A stretch of DNA of 64,000 bases from an uncultured Blastocatellia bacterium (GTDB taxonomy: Bacteria > Acidobacteriota > Blastocatellia > Pyrinomonadales > Pyrinomonadaceae): contig CAMLLD010000015.1 in NCBI GenBank assembly GCA_946480785.1, positions 1-64,000 on the forward strand, written 5' to 3'. Shown one piece after another: positions 46,120-55,041 of this stretch; position 1 is the first letter of the stretch; each line of letters begins with the position of its first letter. Position numbers and translations under genes: made by a program. The notes under the pieces are model-generated. The model was not told where the DNA came from, did not search any database, and worked only from the letters and a program-made list of their open reading frames with translations.

Positions 46120-47598
46120 ATGAATACCTACCGCAATTTTATCAACGGCAAATGGGTTGAATCGGAATCGACGCGCACGGCTGCGAACGTCAACCCGGCG
46201 AACACTGACGACGTTCTCGGCACTGTGCGACAAGCCACCCGCGATGAAGCGCGCGCCGCGGTCGAAGCCGCATCAAACGCTTTCCGCGAGTGGCGTGCGA
46301 CGCCCGCCCCAACACGCGGCCGCATCGTCGCGAAGGCCGCGCGCCTGCTCGAAGAGAACAAGGAAGAGGTCGCGCAACTGCTCACCCGCGAAGAAGGCAA
46401 AACGATCGCTGAGTCGCGCGGCGAGCTTCAACGCTCGATCAACGTCGCCGAGTTTTGCGCGGGCGAAGCGCGACGACTCAACGGCGAGACAATTCCATCC
46501 GAGCTGCCGCTCAACTTCGCTTACACGATCAAACAACCGATCGGTGTCGTCGCGTGTGTGACGCCGTGGAATTTTCCCGTCGCGATTCCGATCTGGAAGA
46601 TCGCGCCTGCGTTAGTGGCCGGCAACACCGTCGTTTTCAAACCAGCGTCGATCACACCGGCAACAGCGGTTCGCATCACCGAGATCTTCGAAGCCGCTGG
46701 AATACCTGCCGGCGTTCTGAATCTCGTGCTCGGCTCTGGCTCCGAAGCCGGAGACGAGATCATCAATCATCCGGCGGTGAAAGCGATCTCGTTCACGGGA
46801 TCGAACGGCGTCGGCATTCGTCTTTACGAACAGGCCTCTCGCCGCGGCGCGAAAGTGCAATGCGAGATGGGCGGCAAAAATCCCGTCGTCGTGCTCGAGG
46901 ACGCAGACATGGATCTCGCGGTTGAATCGACGGCGCAAGGCGCGTTCGGATCGTCGGGTCAACGTTGCACGGCGACGAGCCGCGCGGTAGTCGTCAATGA
47001 CATCGCCGATGAGTTTGTGCAGCGCATCGCAAAGCGCGCGGAGTCGATGCGCATTGGCGCCGGCGCTGATCCGCAAACCGAGATGGGACCGAGTGTCGAC
47101 GAAAACCAGTTCAAGACCGTGCTGAGTTACATCGACATCGGACGCGAAGACGGCGCGACGCTCGTTTGCGGCGGCGCGCGCGCGACCGGCGACGGGCTCG
47201 ACAAAGGTTACTTCGTGCGGCCGACGGTTTTCGACAACGTCACGCCCGACATGCGTATCGCGCGCGAAGAGATCTTTGGACCAGTGTTGTCAGTGCTGCG
47301 CGTGAGAGATTTCGATCACGCGATGGAAGTGGCGAACGATTGCGAGTACGGCCTCTCGTCGTCGATCTTTACCAACGACGCGCCGCGCATCTTTCGTTTC
47401 GTCGACGAGATCGAAACCGGCATGACGCACATCAACTCCCCGACAACCGGCGGCGAAGCGCACGTTCCCTTCGGCGGTATCAAAGGCACCGGCATCGGCG
47501 ACCGCGAGCAGGGCTCGACGGCGCTGGATTTCTACACGGATCTGAAAGTGGTCTATGTCGATTACACCGGCCGCAAGCGCGAGGGCAATCTTTACTAA
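46120..47598 (+). CDS. NAD(P)-dependent aldehyde dehydrogenase
   Basis: A 492-residue ALDH superfamily enzyme from ATG (MNTYRNFINGKWVE). It has the NAD site region CVTPWNFPVAIPIWKIAPALVAGNTVVFKPAS, FTGSNGVG, general base in CEMGGKNPVVV, nucleophile Cys in SSGQRCTATSR and EEIFGPVLSVLR. The sequence style matches the alpha-ketoglutaric-semialdehyde/succinate-semialdehyde dehydrogenase branch. Placed first in the pyrimidine operon, it may oxidise the malonate or methylmalonate semialdehyde formed from beta-alanine or beta-aminoisobutyrate. The matching aminotransferase is not in the window. The next gene starts 21 nt downstream. Confidence 0.87.
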   Translation: MNTYRNFINGKWVESESTRTAANVNPANTDDVLGTVRQATRDEARAAVEAASNAFREWRATPAPTRGRIVAKAARLLEENKEEVAQLLTREEGKTIAESRGELQRSINVAEFCAGEARRLNGETIPSELPLNFAYTIKQPIGVVACVTPWNFPVAIPIWKIAPALVAGNTVVFKPASITPATAVRITEIFEAAGIPAGVLNLVLGSGSEAGDEIINHPAVKAISFTGSNGVGIRLYEQASRRGAKVQCEMGGKNPVVVLEDADMDLAVESTAQGAFGSSGQRCTATSRAVVVNDIADEFVQRIAKRAESMRIGAGADPQTEMGPSVDENQFKTVLSYIDIGREDGATLVCGGARATGDGLDKGYFVRPTVFDNVTPDMRIAREEIFGPVLSVLRVRDFDHAMEVANDCEYGLSSSIFTNDAPRIFRFVDEIETGMTHINSPTTGGEAHVPFGGIKGTGIGDREQGSTALDFYTDLKVVYVDYTGRKREGNLY

Positions 47599-47619
47599 CC
47601 TGCATCCCTTCGACCAACT

Positions 47620-49002
47620 ATGAAAACTCTCATCAAGAACGGCCGCATCGTGACCGCCGTCGACGACTACAACGCTGACATTCTGATCGAAGACGAACGC
47701 GTCTCAGTCATCGGCAAGGATCTGCAAATGGAAGCCGACCAGACGATCGACGCGAGCGGCAAGCTCGTGATTCCCGGCGGCATCGATCCGCACACGCACA
47801 TGGAACTGCCGTTCGGCGGCACCGAGGCGTCAGACGATTTTCGCACCGGCACCATCGCGGCCGCGCACGGCGGCACGACCACGATCATCGATTTCGCCGT
47901 GCAGTACAAAGGCCAGTCGCTGATCGAAGGCATCGACAACTGGCACAAGAAAGCCGAAGGCAAAACCGTCATCGACTACGGCTTTCATCTCATCACCACC
48001 GAGCTCGAAGACAAGCAGATCGAAGAGCTCTACACGGCGATGGACGAAGGCGTGACGAGCTTCAAGATGTTCATGGCCTACCCGGGCGTGTTTCTCGTCG
48101 ACGACGCGACAATCTTTCGTGCGATGTCCGCGGCGGGCCAGCGCGGCGGTCTCATCTGCATGCACGCCGAGAACGGCATCGTCATCAACGAGATCATCAA
48201 ACGCGCGCTCGAAAAAGGTCACACGGCGCCGAAGTATCACGCCCTCACGCGGCCGACAATCGCCGAAGCCGAAGGCGTGCATCGCGCGATCGCGATCGCC
48301 GAGATGGCGGAGTCGCCGGTTTACATCGTTCACCTCTCGTGCGCCGACGCGTTGAACCAGGTGCGCCAGGCACGCGATCGCGGCATTCCCGCGTTCGCCG
48401 AAACGTGTCCGCAGTATCTCTTCCTCTCGCTCGACAACTACGACGAACCCGGTTTCGACGGCGCGAAGTACGTCATGACGCCGCCGTTGCGAGACAAGTC
48501 AAACCAGGCCGAGTTGTGGAAGGGTTTGAAGATGGACGACCTGCAAGTCATCTCCACCGATCACTGCCCGTTCTGCATGAAGGAACAGAAGGAACTCGGC
48601 AAAGACGACTTCACAAAGATTCCAAACGGCGCGCCCGGCGTCGAGAACCGCGTGCCGCTCATCTACAACGGCGGCGTGGTCGAGAATCGCATCAGCTTGA
48701 ACCGCTTTGTTGAACTAACCTCGACTGCGGCGGCGAAAATGTTCGGCCTGTTTCCGAAGAAAGGAACGATTGCTGTCGGCAGTGACGGCGACATCGTCAT
48801 CTTCGATCCGAACAAGGAACAGACGCTGGGCGTGAAGACCAGCCACATGAACGTCGATTACAACGCTTACGAAGGCAAGAAGATCAAAGGCGTGGTCGAG
48901 ACGGTGCTGTCGCGCGGCAAGGTCGTCGTCGACAACGGCGACTTCAAGGGCAAGCCCGGCAATGGACAGTTTCTGAAACGCGGCACGTGCGTGGCAATTT
49001 AA
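47620..49002 (+). CDS. hydA: Dihydropyrimidinase
   Basis: A 460-residue cyclic amidohydrolase. Metal ligands His58 and His60 in GIDPHTHME, carboxylated Lys149 in VTSFKMFMAY, His in CMHAENG and VHLSC, and the catalytic Asp in STDHCPF. The ring-substrate loop and overall length match dihydropyrimidinase/hydantoinase rather than allantoinase. It opens dihydrouracil and dihydrothymine to N-carbamoyl-beta-amino acids. The neighbouring beta-ureidopropionase and dihydropyrimidine dehydrogenase fix the pathway. Second gene of the operon. Confidence 0.93.
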   Translation: MKTLIKNGRIVTAVDDYNADILIEDERVSVIGKDLQMEADQTIDASGKLVIPGGIDPHTHMELPFGGTEASDDFRTGTIAAAHGGTTTIIDFAVQYKGQSLIEGIDNWHKKAEGKTVIDYGFHLITTELEDKQIEELYTAMDEGVTSFKMFMAYPGVFLVDDATIFRAMSAAGQRGGLICMHAENGIVINEIIKRALEKGHTAPKYHALTRPTIAEAEGVHRAIAIAEMAESPVYIVHLSCADALNQVRQARDRGIPAFAETCPQYLFLSLDNYDEPGFDGAKYVMTPPLRDKSNQAELWKGLKMDDLQVISTDHCPFCMKEQKELGKDDFTKIPNGAPGVENRVPLIYNGGVVENRISLNRFVELTSTAAAKMFGLFPKKGTIAVGSDGDIVIFDPNKEQTLGVKTSHMNVDYNAYEGKKIKGVVETVLSRGKVVVDNGDFKGKPGNGQFLKRGTCVAI

Positions 49003-49033
49003 CCCCCAACGACGATCTCATCGGAGAATACTG

Positions 49034-50506
49034 TTGAGAGCAGACGAGACCATTCAACACCCCGACGGCCGGGTCGAGCTTCGTCCGGAAGCCCTCGCAG
49101 AAATCAGTCAAAGCACTCTCTACAATCGCGACCTCGCGCCCGTGCCTGTTGCCGAGCGCAATTGGACCACCTACAACTACGCCGCGCTCTGGATCAGCAT
49201 GGCGCACTGCATTCCGACCTACATGCTTTCGTCGGGCCTCATCAGTGCGGGTATGAACTGGTGGCAGGCGCTGATCACGATCCTGCTCGGCAACACGATC
49301 GTGTTGATACCGATCCTGCTCAACTCGCATCCCGGCACGAAGTACGGTATTCCGTTTCCCGTCTTCGCGCGCGCGGGTTACGGCACGCTCGGCTCGAACC
49401 TGCCGGCGCTGATGCGCGCGATAGTGGCGTGCGGCTGGTTTGGCATTCAGGCGTGGATTGGCGGCGAGGCCCTGAACACGCTCTTCAAAGCGATTTTCCC
49501 TGGTTGGCAGACATTGCTTGGTGGTCCATTAGGCGGTCACACCCCGACCGAATGGCTCTCGTTCCTGCTGTTCTGGGGGCTCAACATCTACATCATCTAT
49601 CGCGGCATGGATCTGCTGCGCAAGGTGGAAAACTGGGCCGCGCCTTTCGTGCTGATCATGACCGCGCTGCTGCTCGCGTGGGCCATCTGGAAAGCGAACG
49701 GGCTCGGCTATCTGCTCAACCAGCAGAGTAAGTTTCACACCTTTAAAGAGTTTTGGCCCATCTTCATCATCTCGCTCACGGGCATGATCGGGTTCTGGGC
49801 CACGCTGTCTTTGAACATGCCCGACTTCACGCGCTTCGGGAAAAGCCAGCGCGATCAGGTCGTCGGACAAGTCGTCGCACTGCCGACAACGATGACTGTG
49901 TTCGCAGCGATGGGCGTGATGATCACGTCCGCGGCGGTCGTTATTTATCCGCACATGAAACCGGAAGAGCTTTGGGATCCGATGAAACTCGTCGGCCAGT
50001 TTCAGAGTGTCGCGGTGATCGCGATCTCGATGTTCACGGTCGTCGTGGCGACGCTAGCGGTGAACATCGCCGCCAACGTCGTCTCGCCCGCGAACGACTT
50101 CGCCAACGCGTTTCCGAAATGGATCTCGTTTCGCACCGGCGGCTTGATCACCGGCATCATCGGCATACTGATGCAGCCGTGGCGGCTGCTCGCGGATCCT
50201 TCGGGCTACATCTTCGCGTGGCTGGTCGGCTACTCTGGCGGCCTCGGCTCGATCGCGGGCGTGTTGATTGCCGACTACTGGTTCGTGCGCAAGAAGCGCC
50301 TCGTGCTCGGCGATCTGTATCGCAGCGAAGGCGCTTACACCTACAACGGCGGCTGGAACTGGCGCGCGATCGTCGCGACGCTCATCGGCTGCACCCTCGC
50401 CTGGATCGGCCTGGTCGTGCCCGCGCTCGCCCCGCTCTACGCCTACGCCTGGTTTGTCGGCTTCGGCGCAGCCGCGATTGCGCATCTGCTGCTGATGAAG
50501 ATATAA
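49034..50506 (+). CDS. NCS1-family nucleobase permease
   Basis: A 490-residue, twelve-helix transporter. The NCS1 opening is clear: ELRPEALAEISQSTLYNRDLAPVPVAERNWTTYNYAALWISMAH is the conserved cytoplasmic N-terminus and first helix, followed by GTKYGIPFPVFARAGYG, WFGIQAWIGGEA and NMPDFTRFGKS. The related proteins carry uracil, allantoin, hydantoin or cytosine. Operon position supports uracil or thymine import. The start is a TTG with GGAGAA upstream. Third gene of the operon. Confidence 0.9.
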   Translation: MRADETIQHPDGRVELRPEALAEISQSTLYNRDLAPVPVAERNWTTYNYAALWISMAHCIPTYMLSSGLISAGMNWWQALITILLGNTIVLIPILLNSHPGTKYGIPFPVFARAGYGTLGSNLPALMRAIVACGWFGIQAWIGGEALNTLFKAIFPGWQTLLGGPLGGHTPTEWLSFLLFWGLNIYIIYRGMDLLRKVENWAAPFVLIMTALLLAWAIWKANGLGYLLNQQSKFHTFKEFWPIFIISLTGMIGFWATLSLNMPDFTRFGKSQRDQVVGQVVALPTTMTVFAAMGVMITSAAVVIYPHMKPEELWDPMKLVGQFQSVAVIAISMFTVVVATLAVNIAANVVSPANDFANAFPKWISFRTGGLITGIIGILMQPWRLLADPSGYIFAWLVGYSGGLGSIAGVLIADYWFVRKKRLVLGDLYRSEGAYTYNGGWNWRAIVATLIGCTLAWIGLVVPALAPLYAYAWFVGFGAAAIAHLLLMKI

Positions 50507-50540
50507 ACAGCTTAACTTTGACTGAACGAGGATTTGCTAC

Positions 50541-51410
50541 ATGCCACGCACGGTTAAATGCGGACTTATTCAATGTACGAACGCGGCGCCGACGGATGCT
50601 CCGATTGAGGAGATCAAGCGGCTGAATATCGAGAAGCACCTGCGCTATCTCGAGGACGCCGCCAAACAGGGCGTGCAGATCATCTGCATGCAGGAGGTTT
50701 TCACTACGCCTTACTTCTGCGCCGAACAGCAGACGCGCTGGTATGAAGCGGTCGAGCGCATTCCCGATGGTCCAACCGTGCGCCTGATGCAGGAAGTCGC
50801 GAAAGCACACGGCATGGTGATCATCGTGCCGATCTACGAAGAAGAGATCACCGGTGTTTACTACAACACTGCGGCGGTGATCGATGCTGACGGCAAGTAT
50901 CTCGGCAAGTATCGGAAGAACCACATCCCGCACGTGAATCCGGGTTTTTGGGAGAAGTTTTATTTCCGGCCGGGCAATCTCGGTTATCCTTGCTTCGACA
51001 CGGCGTTCGCGCGCATCGGCGTGTACATCTGTTACGACCGGCATTTTCCGGAGGGGGCGCGCGCGCTTGGGTTGAACGGCGCCGAGATCGTGTTCAATCC
51101 GTCCGCGACGGTGGCGGGGCTGTCAGAATATTTGTGGCGGCTCGAACAACCGGCGCACGCGGTTGCGAATGGTTACTTCATCGGCGCGATCAATCGCGTC
51201 GGGCACGAGCAGCCGTGGGACATCGGCGAGTTTTACGGGCAGAGTTACTTTTGCGATCCGCGCGGGCAGTTTGTCGCGGAAGCGCCGCGTGACAAGGATG
51301 CGCTTGTCGTGGCCGATCTCGATCTCGATAAGATCAGAGAGGTACGGAACACGTGGCAGTTTTTTAGAGATCGTCGACCGGACACTTACGGCGCGCTAGT
51401 GGCCGACTAA
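50541..51410 (+). CDS. Beta-ureidopropionase (nitrilase superfamily)
   Basis: A 289-residue carbon-nitrogen hydrolase with the Glu-Lys-Cys triad: Glu52 in ICMQEVFTTPYF, Lys126 in GKYRKNHIPH and Cys164 in YICYDRHFPEGARALGLNGAE. RVGHEQPW and SYFCDPRGQF are typical of the beta-ureidopropionase branch. It hydrolyses N-carbamoyl-beta-alanine or N-carbamoyl-beta-aminoisobutyrate to the beta-amino acid, CO2 and ammonia, the last step of reductive pyrimidine degradation. Fourth gene of the operon, 40 nt before the dehydrogenase. Confidence 0.92.
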   Translation: MPRTVKCGLIQCTNAAPTDAPIEEIKRLNIEKHLRYLEDAAKQGVQIICMQEVFTTPYFCAEQQTRWYEAVERIPDGPTVRLMQEVAKAHGMVIIVPIYEEEITGVYYNTAAVIDADGKYLGKYRKNHIPHVNPGFWEKFYFRPGNLGYPCFDTAFARIGVYICYDRHFPEGARALGLNGAEIVFNPSATVAGLSEYLWRLEQPAHAVANGYFIGAINRVGHEQPWDIGEFYGQSYFCDPRGQFVAEAPRDKDALVVADLDLDKIREVRNTWQFFRDRRPDTYGALVAD

Positions 51411-51449
51411 AGCCACGCATTACACAGATCGGAGTTAGGAGCTTTACAT

Positions 51450-52550
51450 ATGGACCTGTCGATCACTGTTAACGGCATGAAGTTCCCCAATCCGTTTGTG
51501 CTGGGTTCGGGTCCGCCGGGAACGAACGCGCGCGTGCTCGCGAAGTCGTTTGAAGCCGGCTGGGGCGGCGCGGTCGCCAAGACCGTCAGCCTCGAATCGG
51601 CGAAAGTCGTTAACGTCGTGCCGCGTTACGGCAAACTCCGTTCGCGCCGCACCGGCGAAGTGATCGGTTTTGAAAACATCGAGTTGATCTCCGATCGACC
51701 GATCGACGTCTGGCTCGACGAGTTTCGCCAGGTCAAAAAAGAGTATCCCAATCACATCCTGATCGCTTCGATCATGGAGGAGTATGAGAAGAGCCGCTGG
51801 CAGGAACTGACGCGCCTCGTCCAGGACACCGGTGTCGACGGTTTCGAGCTCAACTTTTCGTGCCCGCACGGCATGACCGAACGCAAGATGGGTTCGGAGA
51901 TGGGCGAGCATCCGGACCTCACGGAAGAAGTAACGAGTTGGGTGACTGAAGTGGCGAAGATTCCGGTGTGGGCCAAGATGACGCCCAACATCACGAACAT
52001 TCGTGAGCCCGCGCTTGCTGCTGTCGCCGGCGGCGCGGTCGGCATTTCCGCCATCAACACGATTCTCTCGGTGATCGGTGTCGATCTCGACACGCTGCGG
52101 CCGATGCCGACGGTTGAAGGTCATTGCGTGCCGGGTGGTTATTCAGCGCAGGCCGTGCGGCCGATCGCGTTACGCATGGTGAGTCAGCTCGCGCTCGGGT
52201 TACCTGAAGGCATCAGCATCAGCGGCATCGGCGGCATCGAAAATTCTCACGACGCACTCGAGTTCATGCTGCTCGGCGCCTCGACCGTGCAGATCTGCAC
52301 TGGCGTGATGTTGCAGGGCGTGAAGATGATCGACGAGTTGTGCGAAGGCGTGGAAAAGTTCATGGTCGACAAAGGCTTCGACTCGGTACAGGAGATGGTC
52401 GGCAAAAGTCTGCCGTACTTCTCGACGCACATGGATCTCGTGCAGAAGATGAAAACCGCGAAGCGCTCGAAAGCCGGCGAGGCGAGCCGCGACAACGAGT
52501 GGGCGCAAAAAGATATTATCGAGAAGACCGCGGAACTCACTTCGAACTGA
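51450..52550 (+). CDS. Dihydropyrimidine dehydrogenase, plant PYD1-like
   Basis: A 366-residue FMN TIM-barrel enzyme. It has NGMKFPNPFVLGSGPPGTNA, GFELNFSCPHGMTERKMG, VWAKMTPNIT, AINTILSVIGVD, VEGHCVPGGYSAQAVRP and SGIGGIENSHDALEFMLLGA. The tail (FSTHMDLVQKMK then DNEWAQKDI and a final TSN) resembles plant PYD1. It carries none of the C-terminal [4Fe-4S] cysteines of E. coli PreA, and no preT-like gene is adjacent. I take this as a natural single-subunit type, not a truncation. It reduces uracil and thymine. Last gene of the operon, ending just before the AT-rich island. Confidence 0.88.
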   Translation: MDLSITVNGMKFPNPFVLGSGPPGTNARVLAKSFEAGWGGAVAKTVSLESAKVVNVVPRYGKLRSRRTGEVIGFENIELISDRPIDVWLDEFRQVKKEYPNHILIASIMEEYEKSRWQELTRLVQDTGVDGFELNFSCPHGMTERKMGSEMGEHPDLTEEVTSWVTEVAKIPVWAKMTPNITNIREPALAAVAGGAVGISAINTILSVIGVDLDTLRPMPTVEGHCVPGGYSAQAVRPIALRMVSQLALGLPEGISISGIGGIENSHDALEFMLLGASTVQICTGVMLQGVKMIDELCEGVEKFMVDKGFDSVQEMVGKSLPYFSTHMDLVQKMKTAKRSKAGEASRDNEWAQKDIIEKTAELTSN

Positions 52551-52610
52551 TGGTTTTCGTCAACATGATTGTAAGGTCGATGCAAACTGACGAGATCGAC
52601 CGCGACGAAT

Positions 52611-52619
52611 AGGAGGTGA
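52611..52619 (+). promoter_or_regulatory. Orphan perfect Shine-Dalgarno AGGAGGTGA
   Basis: Nine of nine bases match the complement of the 16S rRNA tail, on the plus strand, 60 bp behind the dihydropyrimidine dehydrogenase stop. No ATG, GTG or TTG follows at usable distance; instead the minus-strand island gene ends 2 bp later. It reads as the leftover ribosome site of a gene that once followed in the operon. Confidence 0.5.
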
Positions 52620-52620
52620 A

Positions 52621-55041
52621 TCAGCGCTGCGGTTCATTCAGACTCATTTTCGAAGCGTCTGAAGCGAGATTGTGAAGCCACTTCTTAAGTGTTTCAAGGT
52701 GCGTTCGATAGGTAGTCACTTCAGTACGGGGTAAGCTGTTATCCCTCAATAAGGTTTCCATCGCAGTAACGCAGTCCTGCAACGCTCTCCTGTCTGCACG
52801 TTCCCACGCCTTACGTCCTCTTAACATCAAACGCGTATCTTCGATATTCGGCAGTATTACATGTTGGATAACCGATACTGATTCGTTAGGCTTTTTAAGG
52901 ATATTATCAATCGCAGTTAGATACTGTTCAGCACGTCGATATTCAGGCTTTTCCGCAATAACTTCAAAGTAAGCCAAATTGTTGAGGATACTAACTCTCA
53001 AGCGCAAGTCTTCTTTCTTATCCAGCAGACTTAACGCTTTATTGAACATTTCACGAACAAACGGTCTAGACGGTATTTGCGTCGCGTTCCAGTTAAGTTC
53101 ACTCTCTTGTTTAAGATCTAATGTGTCCTCCCATAAACTTCTAGATTCGTGATAGAGCGTGGCGATTGCGGCTGCCTCCTTTATGTATCGCGGATCGTCC
53201 GTTCCCTTTTGTAATACTAAATCAATCTCTAAATAGGCATCGACGTATGCCTGATTGGCTCTGTGCGCATCACTATCCATCTCTGCTATTCTTCGCTTGC
53301 ACACTGCTGCAAAGTAGTGGAGTTCAGAGGGTGATATGAGACTAGTTAAGCGCTGCGGAGGCCAGTTTTGAACTAACGTTCTGCAGTGCTCGATCAGCCT
53401 AAGTGCAACGTACCACTCCTCAATCATCCCTAACGTAAAGGCTAAAAATAGAAAATCTTCGGGTTGACTAAAATTTTGCGCAACCTCATATATGACATGA
53501 ATGAAGGCATACTCATCTTTAGCTTGAGTGTTCGGATTCAAAGCTTTCAACCGCGCTTGAAAAATAGGTGAGATGAATTGGATTGATGGCATGCGAAGAT
53601 ACCGCTTGCTTCGCATGATCGTCTTAGTAGTGCCCTCTTTACCTTGAAAGGTTTCAATGAGTGCATTGCTTACTCGGGCTGCGGCCTCGTTGTCTACAAG
53701 ATTCAGAAAACTTAAACGTAAACAGTCGCCCTCTATCTCACTCCAGACGCTTTCGGCATCCAAACTCGCCAAATTCTTATAGGTGTCTGTTGAGAGAAAC
53801 TCCAACAAATTTCGTAGTTGCCGATACTCTTCCCTAAAAATTGCGAACTCTGGATGGGAATCTTGATTTGATAACCCCAAAAACTGCTCAGCCAGCCAAG
53901 GTATGTGTTTAGCAGCCAGTGAGAGTTTCAGGTTGATATGTTGATCCCATAGCAGTATCGTCTCATTCAAAACCGTTTTGCCCAATGCCGCTAGAGCGGT
54001 AATAGGCTTTGGCGTTCTAAGCGATCCTCTCAGTTGAGTAATTGTTCGTGTAACAGAATGTTCCATTAACATCAACTTACGATCTGATTCCCGTATCCAG
54101 TCGTTAGTTTCCGCATAAGAAATGTTACCTCTAATAACGAGGTCGAGAAAAATACTTTCGATTCCTCTCAGATGGTCACGCATCTGATCCCACACGATCG
54201 ATTTTTGGGATGCTGTCTGCTTCGTTAGCTCGAAAATGCTGGCATCTCTCGTGATGAAAACAACCTTCGCGTTGGAGTCTTTCAGACGTTCGTTGATCTC
54301 TTTGAGCAGGAGGACAGCTCTGGCATCAATGGTGGCCTGTTTTCGCCGTTCTCTTTTCCTCGTGGACATTCGATTAATAACATCAACAACAGCTCCGCCC
54401 GACGGACCATTCAAATCGAATGGTAAGTTTCGCTCTTTAAAGATCGCCTCAATTCTATATGATAACCGCTTGCTGTCGACCAATTGTCTAAAGCTGTTTT
54501 GCCTCTTCACATGATTTACGAATTGGCTGACATCAAAACACAAAGGTGCAAATTCGGGGGATTTTACGAATGTTAGCAATTCATTTTTATCTTCCTGAGA
54601 AGGGTTTCGCAGTGACTCAAGCATCCGCTTTTGCTGATCAGTTAATCTTCGAGTGTGTTCAAGCAGTTCGTTGTACTTCGCTTGGCTCTGTAGATCCTCG
54701 CGACGCTGAGTCTTTGCGTATGTCCAGAGTTCCAATGTATGCGGAGGGAGCATGTAAAGTGTCGTCGTGAATGTGGAAAACAGATGAGTGATGCTTAGCC
54801 TGTACTGAAGTTCTGTCTTTTCTGGCCGCTGAAGATCTAGATTTACGCCAATAAATTCCGTCTCCGCTTGAGTATCGAGATTTAAATACGAATAGAGTTC
54901 GCTGAAATCGACGGCATAAAATAACTTCGTGCCGTTTCTGCTCTCGTCCAAGTCACGCCGCAATTCTGCAACGCATTCACGTAACCGAACGATCGCGGTT
55001 TTTGCCTCCTCCAATTTTGAAATCAACGAACTCTCAGTCAA
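52621..55041 (-). CDS. Island gene C: PIN-like nuclease core with helical-repeat tail
   Basis: An 806-residue protein of no family I recognise. Residues 1-35 form a coiled coil. A PIN-like pattern follows: strand LFYAVDFSEL with Asp45, then TIDARAVLLLKEI with Asp239, then KVVFITRDASIFEL with Asp266. Asp220 or Glu248 could complete the acidic set. In PIN nucleases these residues bind Mg and cleave RNA. A helical insert (about 55-200) separates the first acidic strand from the rest. Residues about 420-800 are helical and TPR-like in rhythm, for example LRVSILNNLAYFEVIAEKPEYRRAEQYL. There is no signal peptide or membrane helix. It overlaps gene B by 4 nt and is last of three. Confidence 0.7.
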   Translation of the reverse strand: MTESSLISKLEEAKTAIVRLRECVAELRRDLDESRNGTKLFYAVDFSELYSYLNLDTQAETEFIGVNLDLQRPEKTELQYRLSITHLFSTFTTTLYMLPPHTLELWTYAKTQRREDLQSQAKYNELLEHTRRLTDQQKRMLESLRNPSQEDKNELLTFVKSPEFAPLCFDVSQFVNHVKRQNSFRQLVDSKRLSYRIEAIFKERNLPFDLNGPSGGAVVDVINRMSTRKRERRKQATIDARAVLLLKEINERLKDSNAKVVFITRDASIFELTKQTASQKSIVWDQMRDHLRGIESIFLDLVIRGNISYAETNDWIRESDRKLMLMEHSVTRTITQLRGSLRTPKPITALAALGKTVLNETILLWDQHINLKLSLAAKHIPWLAEQFLGLSNQDSHPEFAIFREEYRQLRNLLEFLSTDTYKNLASLDAESVWSEIEGDCLRLSFLNLVDNEAAARVSNALIETFQGKEGTTKTIMRSKRYLRMPSIQFISPIFQARLKALNPNTQAKDEYAFIHVIYEVAQNFSQPEDFLFLAFTLGMIEEWYVALRLIEHCRTLVQNWPPQRLTSLISPSELHYFAAVCKRRIAEMDSDAHRANQAYVDAYLEIDLVLQKGTDDPRYIKEAAAIATLYHESRSLWEDTLDLKQESELNWNATQIPSRPFVREMFNKALSLLDKKEDLRLRVSILNNLAYFEVIAEKPEYRRAEQYLTAIDNILKKPNESVSVIQHVILPNIEDTRLMLRGRKAWERADRRALQDCVTAMETLLRDNSLPRTEVTTYRTHLETLKKWLHNLASDASKMSLNEPQR

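Noticed and set aside
51450..52550. Possible truncation of PreA by the adjacent island (missing Fe-S domain)
   Set aside because: The C-terminal sequence and final residues follow the plant PYD1 pattern, which naturally ends there, and the stop lies 60-70 bp before the island gene.
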